Notes: generated from the sequence alone by a model not told the origin. Counted from the stretch's first letter, positions 45,088 to 54,744 are shown. The stretch: DNA of 64,000 nucleotides from Microcystis aeruginosa NIES-4325 (GCF_008974145.1 NZ_BJKP01000003.1:70976-134975); one strand, 5' to 3'. Numbers and translations: made by a program.

Positions 45088-46251
45088 CTACAAAGTGCCG
45101 ATAAACTTATCAATGCGATCAAATCCTTTTTCAATCGTCTTTAGGTCTGTAGCATAGGAAAGACGAATACAATCATCAGCACCGAAAGCAATACCGGGGA
45201 TAGCAGCCACTTTTTGGGTTTCGAGGAGTTTCTGACAAAAATCCCGGGATTTTAAACCAGTTTGACTAATATCGATAAACACATAAAAAGCACCGTTGGG
45301 AGTAGGACAATTAAGTCTGGGGAGCGATCGCACTCGTTCTAAAATATACTGTCGGCGCTCGCTAAAAGCTTTGACCATTTCCTCGATGCAATCTTGGGGA
45401 CTCTCCAAAGCAGCGATCGCACCGTACTGAGCAAAAGTGCAGACATTGGAGGTACTATGACCTTGGATCTTAGTCATAGCCTTGACAATTTCCACCGGTC
45501 CTGCTATGTAACCGACGCGCCACCCCGTCATCGAGAAAGCTTTAGCAAAACCATTACTAATAATACTGCGCTGAAAGATTTCCGGACCAAAAGAAGCGAT
45601 ACTGCGGTGAATTGCGCCATCATAGAGGATTTTCTCGTAAATTTCGTCAGAAACCACTAAAATATCCTTTTCAACCACAATTTTTGCTAAAGCTGCGATT
45701 TCTTCGGGAGTATAGACAATGCCGGTGGGATTAGAGGGAGAATTGAGAACAAATAATTTAGTTTTCGGTGTAATTGCCGCTTCTAGCTGTTCGGGGGTGA
45801 TTTTATACTGATTCTCTAGGCTAGTGTTGACTATAACCGATGTTCCCCCCGCTAACGTCACCATTTCAGGATAACTCAACCAGTAGGGTGCGGGAATAAT
45901 TACTTCGTCCCCCGCTTCAATTAACGCCATGATTAGATTATAGAGAGACTGTTTACCGCCATTGGTAACGATGACATTATCGGCATTGTATGCTAATTGA
46001 TTATCCCGCAGCAATTTCTCAGCGATGGCTTTTCTTAACCCCGGTTCTCCGGCAGCCGGTCCGTAGCGAGTTTTTCCCTCATCGAGGGCCTTTTTCGCGG
46101 CAGCTCTGATGTGAGTGGGTGTGTCGAAATCTGGCTCCCCGGCGCTAAAACTACAGACATCTTCGCCGTTTCTCTTCATTTCCTTGGCCAGAGAGTCGAT
46201 AGCTAGGGTAAGGGAGGGGGTGACTTGATTGACTCGTGACGCTAGTTTCAT
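45088..46251 (-). CDS. Class I/II aminotransferase (aspartate aminotransferase type)
   Basis: A 387-residue PLP enzyme, fold type I. Lys237 in [18 protein letters not shown] should bind the cofactor; [11 protein letters not shown] and [10 protein letters not shown] are the other family motifs. Family I-gamma aminotransferases of this kind use aspartate or prephenate with 2-oxoglutarate. In Synechocystis-like genomes this is the usual AspC-type enzyme. Alternative: another class I aminotransferase acting on a neighbouring amino acid. Confidence 0.9.
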   Translation of the reverse strand: MKLASRVNQVTPSLTLAIDSLAKEMKRNGEDVCSFSAGEPDFDTPTHIRAAAKKALDEGKTRYGPAAGEPGLRKAIAEKLLRDNQLAYNADNVIVTNGGKQSLYNLIMALIEAGDEVIIPAPYWLSYPEMVTLAGGTSVIVNTSLENQYKITPEQLEAAITPKTKLFVLNSPSNPTGIVYTPEEIAALAKIVVEKDILVVSDEIYEKILYDGAIHRSIASFGPEIFQRSIISNGFAKAFSMTGWRVGYIAGPVEIVKAMTKIQGHSTSNVCTFAQYGAIAALESPQDCIEEMVKAFSERRQYILERVRSLPRLNCPTPNGAFYVFIDISQTGLKSRDFCQKLLETQKVAAIPGIAFGADDCIRLSYATDLKTIEKGFDRIDKFIGTL

Positions 46252-46373
46252 AGTATTTTACCCTGAAAGGGCTTTTCTGATGACCTACACAACCTTTAGT
46301 ATTGTCCATCACCTCGATTGTTCTGGGTGTTTTTTTATATAATCTACGGAATTGCGGCGCTTAGGGATGGGAA

Positions 46374-46440
46374 TGGGGTGTGGGGTGTGGGGTGTGGGGT
46401 GTAGGGTGTGGGGTGTGGGGTGTAGGGTGTGGGGTGATGG
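46374..46440. repeat. Heptanucleotide tandem repeats (GGGTGTG)
   Basis: About nine 7-bp units close to TGGGGTG/GGGTGTA follow one another in the gap between the aminotransferase and the restriction enzyme gene. There are no spacers, so it is not a CRISPR. A second heptamer tract follows at 46465. Confidence 0.8.
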
Positions 46441-46464
46441 GGAGAATAAATAAAAATAATCTCC

Positions 46465-46493
46465 TTTTGCCTATTGCCTATTGCCTATTGCCT
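46465..46493. repeat. Heptanucleotide tandem repeats (TTGCCTA)
   Basis: Four TTGCCTA units in a row lie just past the stop of the type IIL enzyme gene. The same unit recurs at 57265-57284. Confidence 0.75.
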
Positions 46494-46496
46494 TCG

Positions 46497-49250
46497 TTAT
46501 TGAGTATTTTTTCTTTTTGCGGGTTTTTGTTTGCTGGTAGGGAGTAGGGGAGCGGTTAATTTTTCGTAGAGTTCAAAGAGGTATTCAATACGGTTTAATT
46601 CACTGGTAAAGGGTTGGGGACGATAACACAAATCAACGGCTTTGTCAAGTTTTTGGTGAGCTTTGAGCAAGTACGGGGGCATGGTTAAAGGATCGTATAA
46701 ATCCGCAAGGCTACTATCGGGATATTTTATCCTAGTATCTAGCACAGCTTGAGCGCAAGTTTCGACGGTTTGTTTTTGTTTGTCGGTGATATTTTCTGGA
46801 AAGGGGTAGTTATTATAAACAATATCTTTTGAATAACGATAATCACTTTTTAATCTTCCACACACATATTTAACCCATGCCATGTGCATTTCTGAAGTAA
46901 GAATACCAAATAAATATAAATTGGCATTAGGAATTAATAAAACTTGATCATTACCAATAACATTTTTATTCATAAAACCTATTGGAATATATTTTCTTCT
47001 TTCAGATGAGACACGGGGAACAAGTAAATAATTCGTTTCGGGTTGTGCTATTTGACAGAATAGAGTAGGTGTCGCCGCAAATTTACGAGTAGAAGCAGCT
47101 TTACTTTTTAATCTAAAATTTTTAACCTTATCTACTCTTTTGATGACTTCTGGTAATGTCTTTAATTCAGTGGGAGAAATATCAAGTAACCAGAGACAGT
47201 AGCGACTATAACCATTAATAAATTCTTGCGCTCCTGTATAAGGTTTAATCCATTTTTCTGCCTTCGGCTCTAATTTTAAAAATTCTTCTTTTTCCAGTTT
47301 TGTAAAAATAAAATTACCACCATCTCTTGGCATACTACCAAAACGCATTAATGGAACATTAGACAAAGGAAAACTTCGATTATAAATAATGATATCACTT
47401 CCATCAACCAAATAGGGATTAATATTATTGGACTGAACAACTAATGATTCACCTTGAATATCTTCATAATCAAATAGGATTTTATTTGTTATATTAAAAC
47501 TTCCAAAGCCAATAATAACACAATGAACTGCTGCGTTTCCTTTTGCTTCATTACTCCATTTAAAAGTACGATGGGCAAAATGAATTTTTAACTGATATTT
47601 TTGAAAAAGAATATTCCAAAGTAATGCAACTTGCTCCCCTTGAGATATAGAATTTGTGGAAACAAAAGCAACCCTGATTCTATTGCTCTGAATTATTTGA
47701 GCAGCCTTGATATACCATGCACACACATAATCTAAAACGCCTATTCCTTTCTCACCGTCGAAAACATAAGCCATATCATTCCTTTGCTGTTCGTTCATAA
47801 TCATCGCACCAACAAAAGGAGGATTTCCTAAAATAAAATTGAGCTTCTCTTTTGATATAACTTCCTCCCAATCAATCCGTAAGGCATTTCCATGCACAAT
47901 CTTTGCCGATTTTTTCAATGGCAAACGCACAAAATACTGACCAAAAGTATTACTAACCTTAACATTCATCTGATGATCAATTAACCACATCGCCACTTCT
48001 GCCACCCTCACCGCAAACTCATCGTATTCAATACCAGCAAACTGATTAACATCTACCTGAATAATGGTACTAATATCTGTTACTAACTGCCCCGTTTTAT
48101 CTAACTCTTGTAACACCAAAATCTCTAAATCGCGTAACTCCCGATAGGTAATAATTAAAAAATTGCCGCAACCACAGGCAGGATCAAGAAAATATAAATT
48201 AGCAATCTTTTTCCGAAATTCTAGTAATTTATTGCGATTGCCTTTAATCTTCTCAAATTCTCTGGATAAATCATCTAAAAATAACGGTTTAATCACCTTT
48301 TGAATATTTTTCTCGGAGGTATAATGCGCCCCTAAATTGCGTCGTTCTTTTGGATTCATTACCGCTTGAAACATAGAACCAAAAATAGCAGGGGAAATTT
48401 TTCCCCAATCAAAAGCACAAGCTTCTAATAACATGACTCGCATCTTGCTATCAAAAGCCGCTAAGGGTAATGACTCCTCAAATAACTTGCCATTTATGTA
48501 GGGAAATTGAGTGAAATTCTCATCCAGATTTTTTAATCTTTTTTCTTCTGGTGTATTCAAAACCTGAAAAATATAAGCAATGTGCATCGCTAAATCACTG
48601 CCATCTTCTTTGGTATGTAGATCAATATATTCCCAGAAAATACCCTTATTAAAAATACCCGTATCATCGGCAAATAAACAAAATAATAAACGCACTAGAT
48701 AAACTTCCAAATCATGCCCCATATAACCAATTTCTTTGAGGCAATCATGAAGTTTTCCCATTAACTCGGCTGCTTGAAGATTGACGGAATCTTCGTCTTT
48801 ATAAACTCGCTTTTCGTAACCAGCAATAAAATCAAATAAATGAACGTTATCAACAAAATTACTTAATTCAAATTCCCATTGATTGCCCGAATCTAAATCA
48901 TATAATTTAAACCGTTGAAAATCCGAGACTAAAATATAACGCGGTAACTCATGTTCCTTTAAATTGGGAAAATAATCCTTTGCCTGTTGTGTGGCTTTTT
49001 CTAAATCTTTCCCCTTCGATTTATGCTCAACTAAAATCGTTCCTTTCCAGAGTAAATCAATAAAACCCTGTTTATTATCTGCTTTTTTTATCGGTTGCTC
49101 AAAACTAGCTACCCTACGCCGTGAAATGCCAAAGACATTAAAAAAATCATTCCAAAAAGATTGAGATTCTGCTTTTTCTGAAGTCTCTCCTTCCCACTCT
49201 TTTTGAAAAGCGATGGCGCGATTTTTTATTTCATTCCAACTTAAAGGCAT
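46497..49250 (-). CDS. Type IIL restriction-modification enzyme (MmeI-like)
   Basis: A 917-residue single-chain restriction and methyltransferase enzyme, the length of MmeI (919). The N-terminal nuclease keeps D65-x9-E75-x-K77 (GFIDLLWKGTILVEHKSKG), the exact spacing of MmeI. Adenine methyltransferase motifs follow: I DPACGCGNF (356-364) and IV NPPF (476-479). The C-terminal third (about 620-860) holds the target-recognition part, and its sequence sets the site. Type IIL enzymes modify one strand and cut about 20 bases away. All key residues are intact. Codon use is AT-richer than in flanking housekeeping genes. Confidence 0.92.
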   Translation of the reverse strand: MPLSWNEIKNRAIAFQKEWEGETSEKAESQSFWNDFFNVFGISRRRVASFEQPIKKADNKQGFIDLLWKGTILVEHKSKGKDLEKATQQAKDYFPNLKEHELPRYILVSDFQRFKLYDLDSGNQWEFELSNFVDNVHLFDFIAGYEKRVYKDEDSVNLQAAELMGKLHDCLKEIGYMGHDLEVYLVRLLFCLFADDTGIFNKGIFWEYIDLHTKEDGSDLAMHIAYIFQVLNTPEEKRLKNLDENFTQFPYINGKLFEESLPLAAFDSKMRVMLLEACAFDWGKISPAIFGSMFQAVMNPKERRNLGAHYTSEKNIQKVIKPLFLDDLSREFEKIKGNRNKLLEFRKKIANLYFLDPACGCGNFLIITYRELRDLEILVLQELDKTGQLVTDISTIIQVDVNQFAGIEYDEFAVRVAEVAMWLIDHQMNVKVSNTFGQYFVRLPLKKSAKIVHGNALRIDWEEVISKEKLNFILGNPPFVGAMIMNEQQRNDMAYVFDGEKGIGVLDYVCAWYIKAAQIIQSNRIRVAFVSTNSISQGEQVALLWNILFQKYQLKIHFAHRTFKWSNEAKGNAAVHCVIIGFGSFNITNKILFDYEDIQGESLVVQSNNINPYLVDGSDIIIYNRSFPLSNVPLMRFGSMPRDGGNFIFTKLEKEEFLKLEPKAEKWIKPYTGAQEFINGYSRYCLWLLDISPTELKTLPEVIKRVDKVKNFRLKSKAASTRKFAATPTLFCQIAQPETNYLLVPRVSSERRKYIPIGFMNKNVIGNDQVLLIPNANLYLFGILTSEMHMAWVKYVCGRLKSDYRYSKDIVYNNYPFPENITDKQKQTVETCAQAVLDTRIKYPDSSLADLYDPLTMPPYLLKAHQKLDKAVDLCYRPQPFTSELNRIEYLFELYEKLTAPLLPTSKQKPAKRKNTQ

Positions 49251-49600
49251 AGTTTTAAATCCTTATCTTTCGCGGGTTTGCTCAAAGATACTAGAAAATG
49301 GTGTAGGGAGCCAGATGCAGTTAGCAAGGGATACAGATAAGTAGCTGGTTATAATTAAATTGAAGATAAATTTTAGGTTCGATCCCCCCTGCCCCCCTTG
49401 ATAAGGGGGGTGCCGATAGGCGGGGGGATCTCCCCTTAATAAGGGGGGCATCTGATAATTTTTAACGCCTACCTACTTAGTTTCCATTTTAGGTTATTTT
49501 TTGGTAAACTACAAGGGAAGCTAGAAATTAGTAACGCATTGAGAATTGTATCCGCTTAGTTATCAGTGCAGTTATTGACACGAACGAACAACTTATCGCT
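49251..49600. other. Intergenic stretch with nested palindromes
   Basis: No gene is seen in 350 bp. The notable part is a run of inverted repeats at 49381-49448, listed separately. It separates the restriction enzyme gene from the DUF29 gene. Confidence 0.5.
49381..49448. repeat. Nested GC-rich palindromes
   Basis: GATCCCCCC (49381-49389) and GGGGGGATC (49422-49430) enclose CCCCCC-TTGATAA-GGGGGG (49392-49410). A similar CCCC-TTAATAA-GGGG follows up to 49448. It looks like a small palindromic repeat element or a strong bidirectional terminator. Confidence 0.6.
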
Positions 49601-50068
49601 ATGTCCAAGACTCTCTACGAACAAGATTTTCAATTGTGGCTCGCAACAACAATTAATCACCTACAGAAGCGGGAATTTGCTGCGCTGGATACTGATAACT
49701 TAATTGAGGAGTTAACCGAGTTTGGAAAATCGGAAAAAAGAACTTTAGAAAGTAATTTGATGATTCTTTTGGCTCATTTGCTCAAATTAAAAGTACAGCA
49801 CGACGCACCGCCATCAATGAAGGATAGCTGGTATTGTTCTATTATTGAGCATCGCCAGCGAATTGAGAAAAACTTACGCAATACACCTTCCCTGAAATCC
49901 TATCTAGAAACTGCTATCGAGGAAGCTTATCCAGATGCTCGTCAAGTGGCAATTAAGGAAGGGAAACTTGCTCAATTTGGTGTTCGGATTCCCCCAGAAA
50001 ATGATTATCCTCAAATTTGTCCTTTCTTGCCAGAGCAAATCTTAGATGAGAACTTCTATGGCAATTGA
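49601..50068 (+). CDS. DUF29 family protein
   Basis: A 155-residue paralogue of the protein at 16671-17108: YEQDFQLWLATTINHLQKREF at the start (with the Trp in place), NLIEELTEFGKSEKRTLES and LMILLAHLLKLKVQHD. Helical, soluble, unknown function. It lies alone, after the palindromic tract. Confidence 0.85.
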   Translation: MSKTLYEQDFQLWLATTINHLQKREFAALDTDNLIEELTEFGKSEKRTLESNLMILLAHLLKLKVQHDAPPSMKDSWYCSIIEHRQRIEKNLRNTPSLKSYLETAIEEAYPDARQVAIKEGKLAQFGVRIPPENDYPQICPFLPEQILDENFYGN

Positions 50069-50174
50069 CCAAATGTGTCTCAGCTTATAATAATATGAAC
50101 AACCACAAAGGCACAAAGGACACAAAGATTAGGTTTTTCTGGCAACCCTAACTAAAACTTACCTGAAGAAAAGC

Positions 50175-50200
50175 CCCCAGAAAACATCACTTTCTAGGGG
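50175..50200 (-). terminator. Terminator of the thrC-moaD unit
   Basis: CCCCAGAAA (50175-50183) and TTTCTAGGGG (50191-50200) pair with one bulged base. Read on the minus strand the stem is followed by GCTTTTCTT. It lies about 40 bp past the MoaD-like stop. Confidence 0.5.
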
Positions 50201-50238
50201 TTTAATTACAATTGACGGAAAACAAACTTATAGGGAGG

Positions 50239-50514
50239 TTAACCTCCAGCCACCGCAGGAACGATACTGACTTCATCGCCATCTTTTAAGGGGGTTTTTG
50301 TCCCATCGAGGAAGCGAATATCTTCACTGTTGACGTAGAAATTTAAAAAGCGCCGGGGTGCGCCATCTTCATCGCATAAGCGGGCCTTAATACCGGGGAA
50401 ACTTGCTTCTAAGGATTCGATTAAATCACCGACATTACTAGCACTACACTCGACGGTAGCCTTATTTTTTGTAAATTGTTGCAGGGGAGTGGGAACGAGA
50501 ACTTTTACGGCCAT
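50239..50514 (-). CDS. MoaD/ThiS family ubiquitin-like sulfur carrier
   Basis: A 91-residue beta-grasp protein from [15 protein letters not shown] at 50514, ending in the diglycine VPAVAGG that is needed for adenylation and thiocarboxylate formation. MoaD and ThiS deliver sulfur for molybdopterin or thiazole; CysO-type relatives deliver it for cysteine or methionine synthesis. It follows thrC by 105 bp on the same strand and shares the terminator at 50175. Which acceptor it serves is not shown. A longer frame to 50523 adds MIS without a ribosome site. Confidence 0.88.
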   Translation of the reverse strand: MAVKVLVPTPLQQFTKNKATVECSASNVGDLIESLEASFPGIKARLCDEDGAPRRFLNFYVNSEDIRFLDGTKTPLKDGDEVSIVPAVAGG

Positions 50515-50619
50515 AGATATCAAGGAAAAAGTGGAAAGGACAGTAAGCTGTTAAAAATTTAAATTGCTTGTGGAGATGAGGCAAGGGGATAATCGCCCCA
50601 TCATCCCTGAACATCAATT

Positions 50620-51924
50620 CTAGACGAGAACCTGTTGCCATTCGAGGCGTTCGAGGGTGCGGGAACGTTCTAGGGCCCGTTCAAAGCTTTCTAATTTCGG
50701 TTCGATTAACAGGGGTTCACCGATATAACCCTGTACCGCTTCTTGGGTTTTTAGACCATTACCAGTGATATAAACGACCGTGGTTTCTTCGGGGTCGATT
50801 TTACCCGCTTCTACTAATTTTTTCAAGACAGCGATAGTCGTACCGCCTGCGGTTTCCGTGAAAATGCCCTCCGTTTCTGCCAAAAGTTTAATACCTTCGA
50901 TAATTTCGGCATCGGTGACGGATTCAATATTACCGCCAGTTTTACGGGCAATATCAAGGGCATAAACACCATCGGCGGGATTACCAATAGCGATCGATTT
51001 GGCGATAGTATTGGGTTTAACTGGGGCGACAAAATCCCGTCCTTCCTTGAAAGCTTGGGCAATGGGGGAACAACCCTCCGCTTGGGCGCCACTAAAACGC
51101 ACTGCTTTATCTGCCACCAAACCGACTTTGACGAATTCTTGGAAGCCTTTATAAATCTTGGTAAACAGGGAACCACTGGCTAAAGGTGCGACAATATGAT
51201 CGGGGAGTTTCCAGCCTAATTGTTCGGCCACTTCAAAGCCTAAGGTTTTGGAACCTTCGGAATAGTAGGGACGCAGATTGATGTTGACAAAACCCCAACC
51301 GTAGGTATTGCCCACTTCTGAACAGAGACGGTTAACCTGATCATAATTGCCTTTAACAGCCATGACCGTGGGATTATAGATTAGGGTGCCGAGAATTTTA
51401 CCCGCTTCTAAGTCGGAGGGAATGAAAACACAACAGTCTAAACCGGCGTGAGCGGCAATAGCGGCGGTGGAATTGGCCAGATTTCCCGTACTAGCACAGG
51501 AAACGGTAGTAAAACCTAATTCTTTAGCCCGGGTAAGGGCGACGGATACCACTCTATCTTTGAAGCTGAGAGTGGGCATATTGACGGCATCATTTTTAAT
51601 GTAGAGATTTTTTAGACCCAAGCGCCGAGCTAAACGGTGGGATTTAACTAGGGGAGTCATACCCGTACCCACATCGATAGGATTTTCACTTTCCACCGGC
51701 AAAAAAGAACGATAGCGCCAGATGGAATTGGGACCTGCTTGAATGCTTTCTCTGGTGACGGTGCGACGGATGAGGTCGTAATCGTAGTCCACTTCCAGGG
51801 GGGCAAAGGTTTCTTCGCAGATATTCAGCGCTTTCAGGGGGTAGGAGGTCCCGCCTTCCTTAGAAACCAAGCGGGTAAAGGTGGGGATGAATTTTGAGGT
51901 TTCGATGTTTGTCGCTAGGGTCAT
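50620..51924 (-). CDS. thrC: Threonine synthase
   Basis: A 434-residue fold-type II PLP enzyme with Lys122 in PTLSFKDRVVSVAL and the phosphate-binding loop around ASTGNLANSTAA. It converts O-phosphohomoserine to threonine. It is of the plant/cyanobacterial class with an N-terminal extension. The gene is followed by a MoaD-like gene. An 8-bp inverted repeat at 51993-52017 lies about 70 bp upstream of the ATG. Confidence 0.93.
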   Translation of the reverse strand: MTLATNIETSKFIPTFTRLVSKEGGTSYPLKALNICEETFAPLEVDYDYDLIRRTVTRESIQAGPNSIWRYRSFLPVESENPIDVGTGMTPLVKSHRLARRLGLKNLYIKNDAVNMPTLSFKDRVVSVALTRAKELGFTTVSCASTGNLANSTAAIAAHAGLDCCVFIPSDLEAGKILGTLIYNPTVMAVKGNYDQVNRLCSEVGNTYGWGFVNINLRPYYSEGSKTLGFEVAEQLGWKLPDHIVAPLASGSLFTKIYKGFQEFVKVGLVADKAVRFSGAQAEGCSPIAQAFKEGRDFVAPVKPNTIAKSIAIGNPADGVYALDIARKTGGNIESVTDAEIIEGIKLLAETEGIFTETAGGTTIAVLKKLVEAGKIDPEETTVVYITGNGLKTQEAVQGYIGEPLLIEPKLESFERALERSRTLERLEWQQVLV

Positions 51925-52410
51925 GATTTTCCTGTCTTGCCGTCAACTGAATCTACAAGCATCCTATCACCGGCAAAATCTTGGTGTCAAATATACCCGA
52001 ATATTTTTGTCGGGTATAAATTTATACAAAAACTAGGGGATAATCTGGGGAGCAGCAAGGGTTAAGGGGAGATGGTTGGGCTGCCGTGTCAGGAAACTTC
52101 GGTGTAGTTTTAGGTCAAAACAAGAACTAGGAGAAGGGATTTAAGTTTTTTAGGAGGCTATAGCCTTTTTTTGCGGAATTTTATCGAAATAAATCATAAT
52201 TTACGTTTAAATAGCTTAAACAGGGGGCGATTAACTGCGGTTGTCAGAAAGTTTCTCGCTTTACTCAGGATGATTGTCAAGAAAAGTGACAAATTATGTG
52301 ATTTTGTTGAGAAATAATAATTTTTTCCGGACTGCCCAATAAAATTGACTATTTTCGGCAGTCGGCAGGAGATTATTTTTATTTATTCTCCCTTCTCCCC
52401 ACTTCATAAT
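51925..52410. other. Intergenic stretch upstream of thrC
   Basis: No gene is seen in about 490 bp between the divergent... (in fact same-strand) rsmD end and thrC start. The only clear structure is the inverted repeat at 51993-52017. The rest is AT-rich without an open frame of note. Confidence 0.45.
51993..52017. promoter_or_regulatory. Inverted repeat ATACCCGA-N9-TCGGGTAT, possible operator of thrC
   Basis: A perfect 8-bp inverted repeat with a 9-base centre lies about 70 bp upstream of the thrC start. Its symmetry and place fit a regulator site, or the stem of a leader hairpin. I know no matching regulator. Confidence 0.4.
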
Positions 52411-52956
52411 TCATAATTCATATGCTTTTTGATAAAAAGTTAAGGTAGTATTGCCGTAGCGTTTTTGACGACAAATAGTTAAACCTTCTAGATTAATTGC
52501 TGGCCAAGATTTGGGATTGTGTTCCACGGCAATTTCCCCTAGGGAATCTAATAAATTAGATTGAGAGATGGCAGTTAATACCGGTAAATATAACCCGCTT
52601 TCGTAGGGAGGATCAAAATAAATTAAATCAAAACTTTTCCCCGCTAAAGTGGCTAACTTTATTACCACATCCCCCCGAATTACTTGGAATTGCTGGTGAG
52701 AAGTTGCTAAATTGCGCCAATTTTCCTTGATAATTTCGCCAGCGCGTCCTGATTGTTCAATTCCGATTACTAGACTCGCACCTCGACATAAAGCTTCCGC
52801 ACCCATGGAACCATTACCCGCACAAAGATCCAACCAACGACAGCCGGATAATTTCTGTTGCCAGATATTAAATAAAGCTTCTCGCACCCTTGCTGTCGTC
52901 GGACGGGTTAATTGTCCTGCTAGGGTTTTTATGGGACGATTGCCGTAAATTCTCAT
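52411..52956 (-). CDS. rsmD: 16S rRNA (guanine(966)-N2)-methyltransferase RsmD
   Basis: A 181-residue methyltransferase of the RsmD family. Features: MRIYGNRPIKTLAG at the start, PTTARVREALFNIW, motif I WLDLCAGNGSMGAEALCRGA and the catalytic motif IYFDPPYESG (NPPY/DPPY type). It modifies G966 of 16S rRNA in the small subunit. It starts 3 bp after the stop of the uracil-DNA glycosylase gene, so the two are one operon. Confidence 0.92.
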   Translation of the reverse strand: MRIYGNRPIKTLAGQLTRPTTARVREALFNIWQQKLSGCRWLDLCAGNGSMGAEALCRGASLVIGIEQSGRAGEIIKENWRNLATSHQQFQVIRGDVVIKLATLAGKSFDLIYFDPPYESGLYLPVLTAISQSNLLDSLGEIAVEHNPKSWPAINLEGLTICRQKRYGNTTLTFYQKAYEL

Positions 52957-52959
52957 TAG

Positions 52960-53637
52960 TTAAAAGGCAAATTCAGTTAATCTTTTTTGTAATAAATCGG
53001 GAAAAAGGGCATAGTATCTTTGATTGAGAGGAGAAGGATGGGGGAGAGGCAATAAAGTTACTTTCTTTTGCTGTTTTAATCCCTGTTCATCGGTAGCGGT
53101 AAGGGTAACTACCAGTTTTTTGGTAAAGCGTTCTTTATCAAGATAGAATTTATCTACTTCTTTGGGTTTACCATAGGGTTCAAACCATTTAAAAGCTTCC
53201 GTGCCAAGGGGAATGATATGATCACCTTGCCAATAAAAAACGAGCAGTTTTTCTATAAATGGACGAAAACGATCTTTTACTTCCCCAGAATAAGCTTTAT
53301 TACCCGGGGGTTTGTAAGGAACTGTATTAGTTAGGAAAATTCGATCGCACACCGATAATAGCTCTTGACGATCATGGGATTTTCTCCCCTGCCAAGCTTG
53401 AAAAAATCCCTCTCTTACCATTCTACCGGCCGCCCCGATCAAAGGTTGTCCTGCATATACTTCATCTCGTCCTAAATCCCGGCCAAAAAAGCATAACTGA
53501 CTAGCAAGATTACCAGCATACAAAACTGGTTCAAAGGGGTCTTTTTGTGCCTCATGGTAAATTAGGGTATCGATGGGAAAATCCTCTTTTTTTGCCTCTT
53601 GGTGTACCTGTTTAATTAGGGTTTTAATGTCGGCCAT
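52960..53637 (-). CDS. Uracil-DNA glycosylase family protein
   Basis: A 225-residue protein with UDG superfamily motifs: LCFFGRDLGRDEVYAGQPLIGAAGRMV, split by me at the GRD element, then FLTNTVPYKPPGNKAYSG and the late LPHPSPLNQR (motif with His). Such enzymes remove uracil or deaminated bases from DNA. The N-terminal FGRDLGRDEVYAGQPL element recalls family 4/5-type proteins, but no Fe-S cysteine cluster is seen. It is coupled to rsmD downstream. Confidence 0.85.
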   Translation of the reverse strand: MADIKTLIKQVHQEAKKEDFPIDTLIYHEAQKDPFEPVLYAGNLASQLCFFGRDLGRDEVYAGQPLIGAAGRMVREGFFQAWQGRKSHDRQELLSVCDRIFLTNTVPYKPPGNKAYSGEVKDRFRPFIEKLLVFYWQGDHIIPLGTEAFKWFEPYGKPKEVDKFYLDKERFTKKLVVTLTATDEQGLKQQKKVTLLPLPHPSPLNQRYYALFPDLLQKRLTEFAF

Positions 53638-53752
53638 TATTCCAGAAATCAGTTATTAGTGGCTCTTTATTCTACTACAAAAATGAAAATTATCAGTCTT
53701 CAGGAGATTATTTTTATTTATTCTTCCTTCTCCCTACACCCTACACCCCAAT

Positions 53753-54709
53753 TCACTCCTCGGTGCGATATCCAAATTCTGCTAAAAGTGAGCGAGATTG
53801 TCGCCATTTCGGTTCTACCTTCACAAATAATTTTAAATATACCTCCCCAGCGATTAACTTTTGAATAGCCGATCGAGCGGAAGAGCCGATCGCTTTTAAC
53901 ATACTGCCATTTTTACCGATGACGATCCCTTTTTGGGAATCTCGTTCCACATTGATGGCGGCAAAAACCTTGGTTAAAGCGGGAGTTTCCTCGACGCGTT
54001 CAATCACCACCGCCACAGAATGGGGAATTTCCTGACGGGTTTGCAGTAAAATCTGTTCACGGATTAATTCGCCCATAATAAACCTTTCCGGCTGATCGGT
54101 GACTAAATCGGGGGGATAGTAATAGGGACCGACTTCGAGGGAATCAATTAACAGATTTTGCAGTTCTGCGATTCCCGTCCCCTCCAGTGCCGAAAATTTG
54201 AGCAGAGGCCAGTTATTTTCCGCCGCTAAGGTGCGATAACTGTCGTCGATAGGCTCCCGGTCTTCTGGTTGCTGATCGGCTTTATTTAGCCCTAAAATCG
54301 TGGGAGTTTGGTTTTTAGTCAGTAAATCGGCAATATAGTGATCGCCATTGCCCAAAAAATTACTACTATCGACAACAAATAAAACTAAATCTACAGAATT
54401 TATGGCGTTTTCGGCATTTTTAACTAAAACTTTGCCTAATTCGTGATGGGGCTTGTGAATGCCGGGGGTATCGACAAAAATCATCTGGGAGCGCTCGTCG
54501 GTGACAATGCCGCGCAAACGGTTGCGGGTAGTTTGAGCGATGGGGGAAGTAATGGCGATTTTTTGTCCCACTAATTGATTCATCAGGGTGGATTTGCCCA
54601 CATTAGGACGACCAATAATGCCAATAAAACCAGATTTAAAACCAGTGGGTGCGATGGGAATTACTGCCGAATCGAGATTAACGGCTTGGGAGTTGATCAA
54701 ATCGTTCAT
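53753..54709 (-). CDS. era: GTPase Era
   Basis: A 318-residue Era GTPase. G1 GRPNVGKST, G3 DTPGIH, G4 NKAD and the effector region PIAQTTRNRLRG are present, and the C-terminal KH domain is ERDSQKGIVIGKNGSMLKAI. Era binds the 3' end of 16S rRNA during small-subunit assembly. The N-terminal 20 residues before the G domain are slightly longer than in E. coli. Confidence 0.96.
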   Translation of the reverse strand: MNDLINSQAVNLDSAVIPIAPTGFKSGFIGIIGRPNVGKSTLMNQLVGQKIAITSPIAQTTRNRLRGIVTDERSQMIFVDTPGIHKPHHELGKVLVKNAENAINSVDLVLFVVDSSNFLGNGDHYIADLLTKNQTPTILGLNKADQQPEDREPIDDSYRTLAAENNWPLLKFSALEGTGIAELQNLLIDSLEVGPYYYPPDLVTDQPERFIMGELIREQILLQTRQEIPHSVAVVIERVEETPALTKVFAAINVERDSQKGIVIGKNGSMLKAIGSSARSAIQKLIAGEVYLKLFVKVEPKWRQSRSLLAEFGYRTEE

Positions 54710-54744
54710 AATTAAAGAATATTACTTAAAAAATATTTTTACCC

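Noticed and set aside
46374-46440. Tandem repeat tract considered as a CRISPR array
   Set aside because: Units are 7 bp, directly adjacent, with no spacers and no cas genes.
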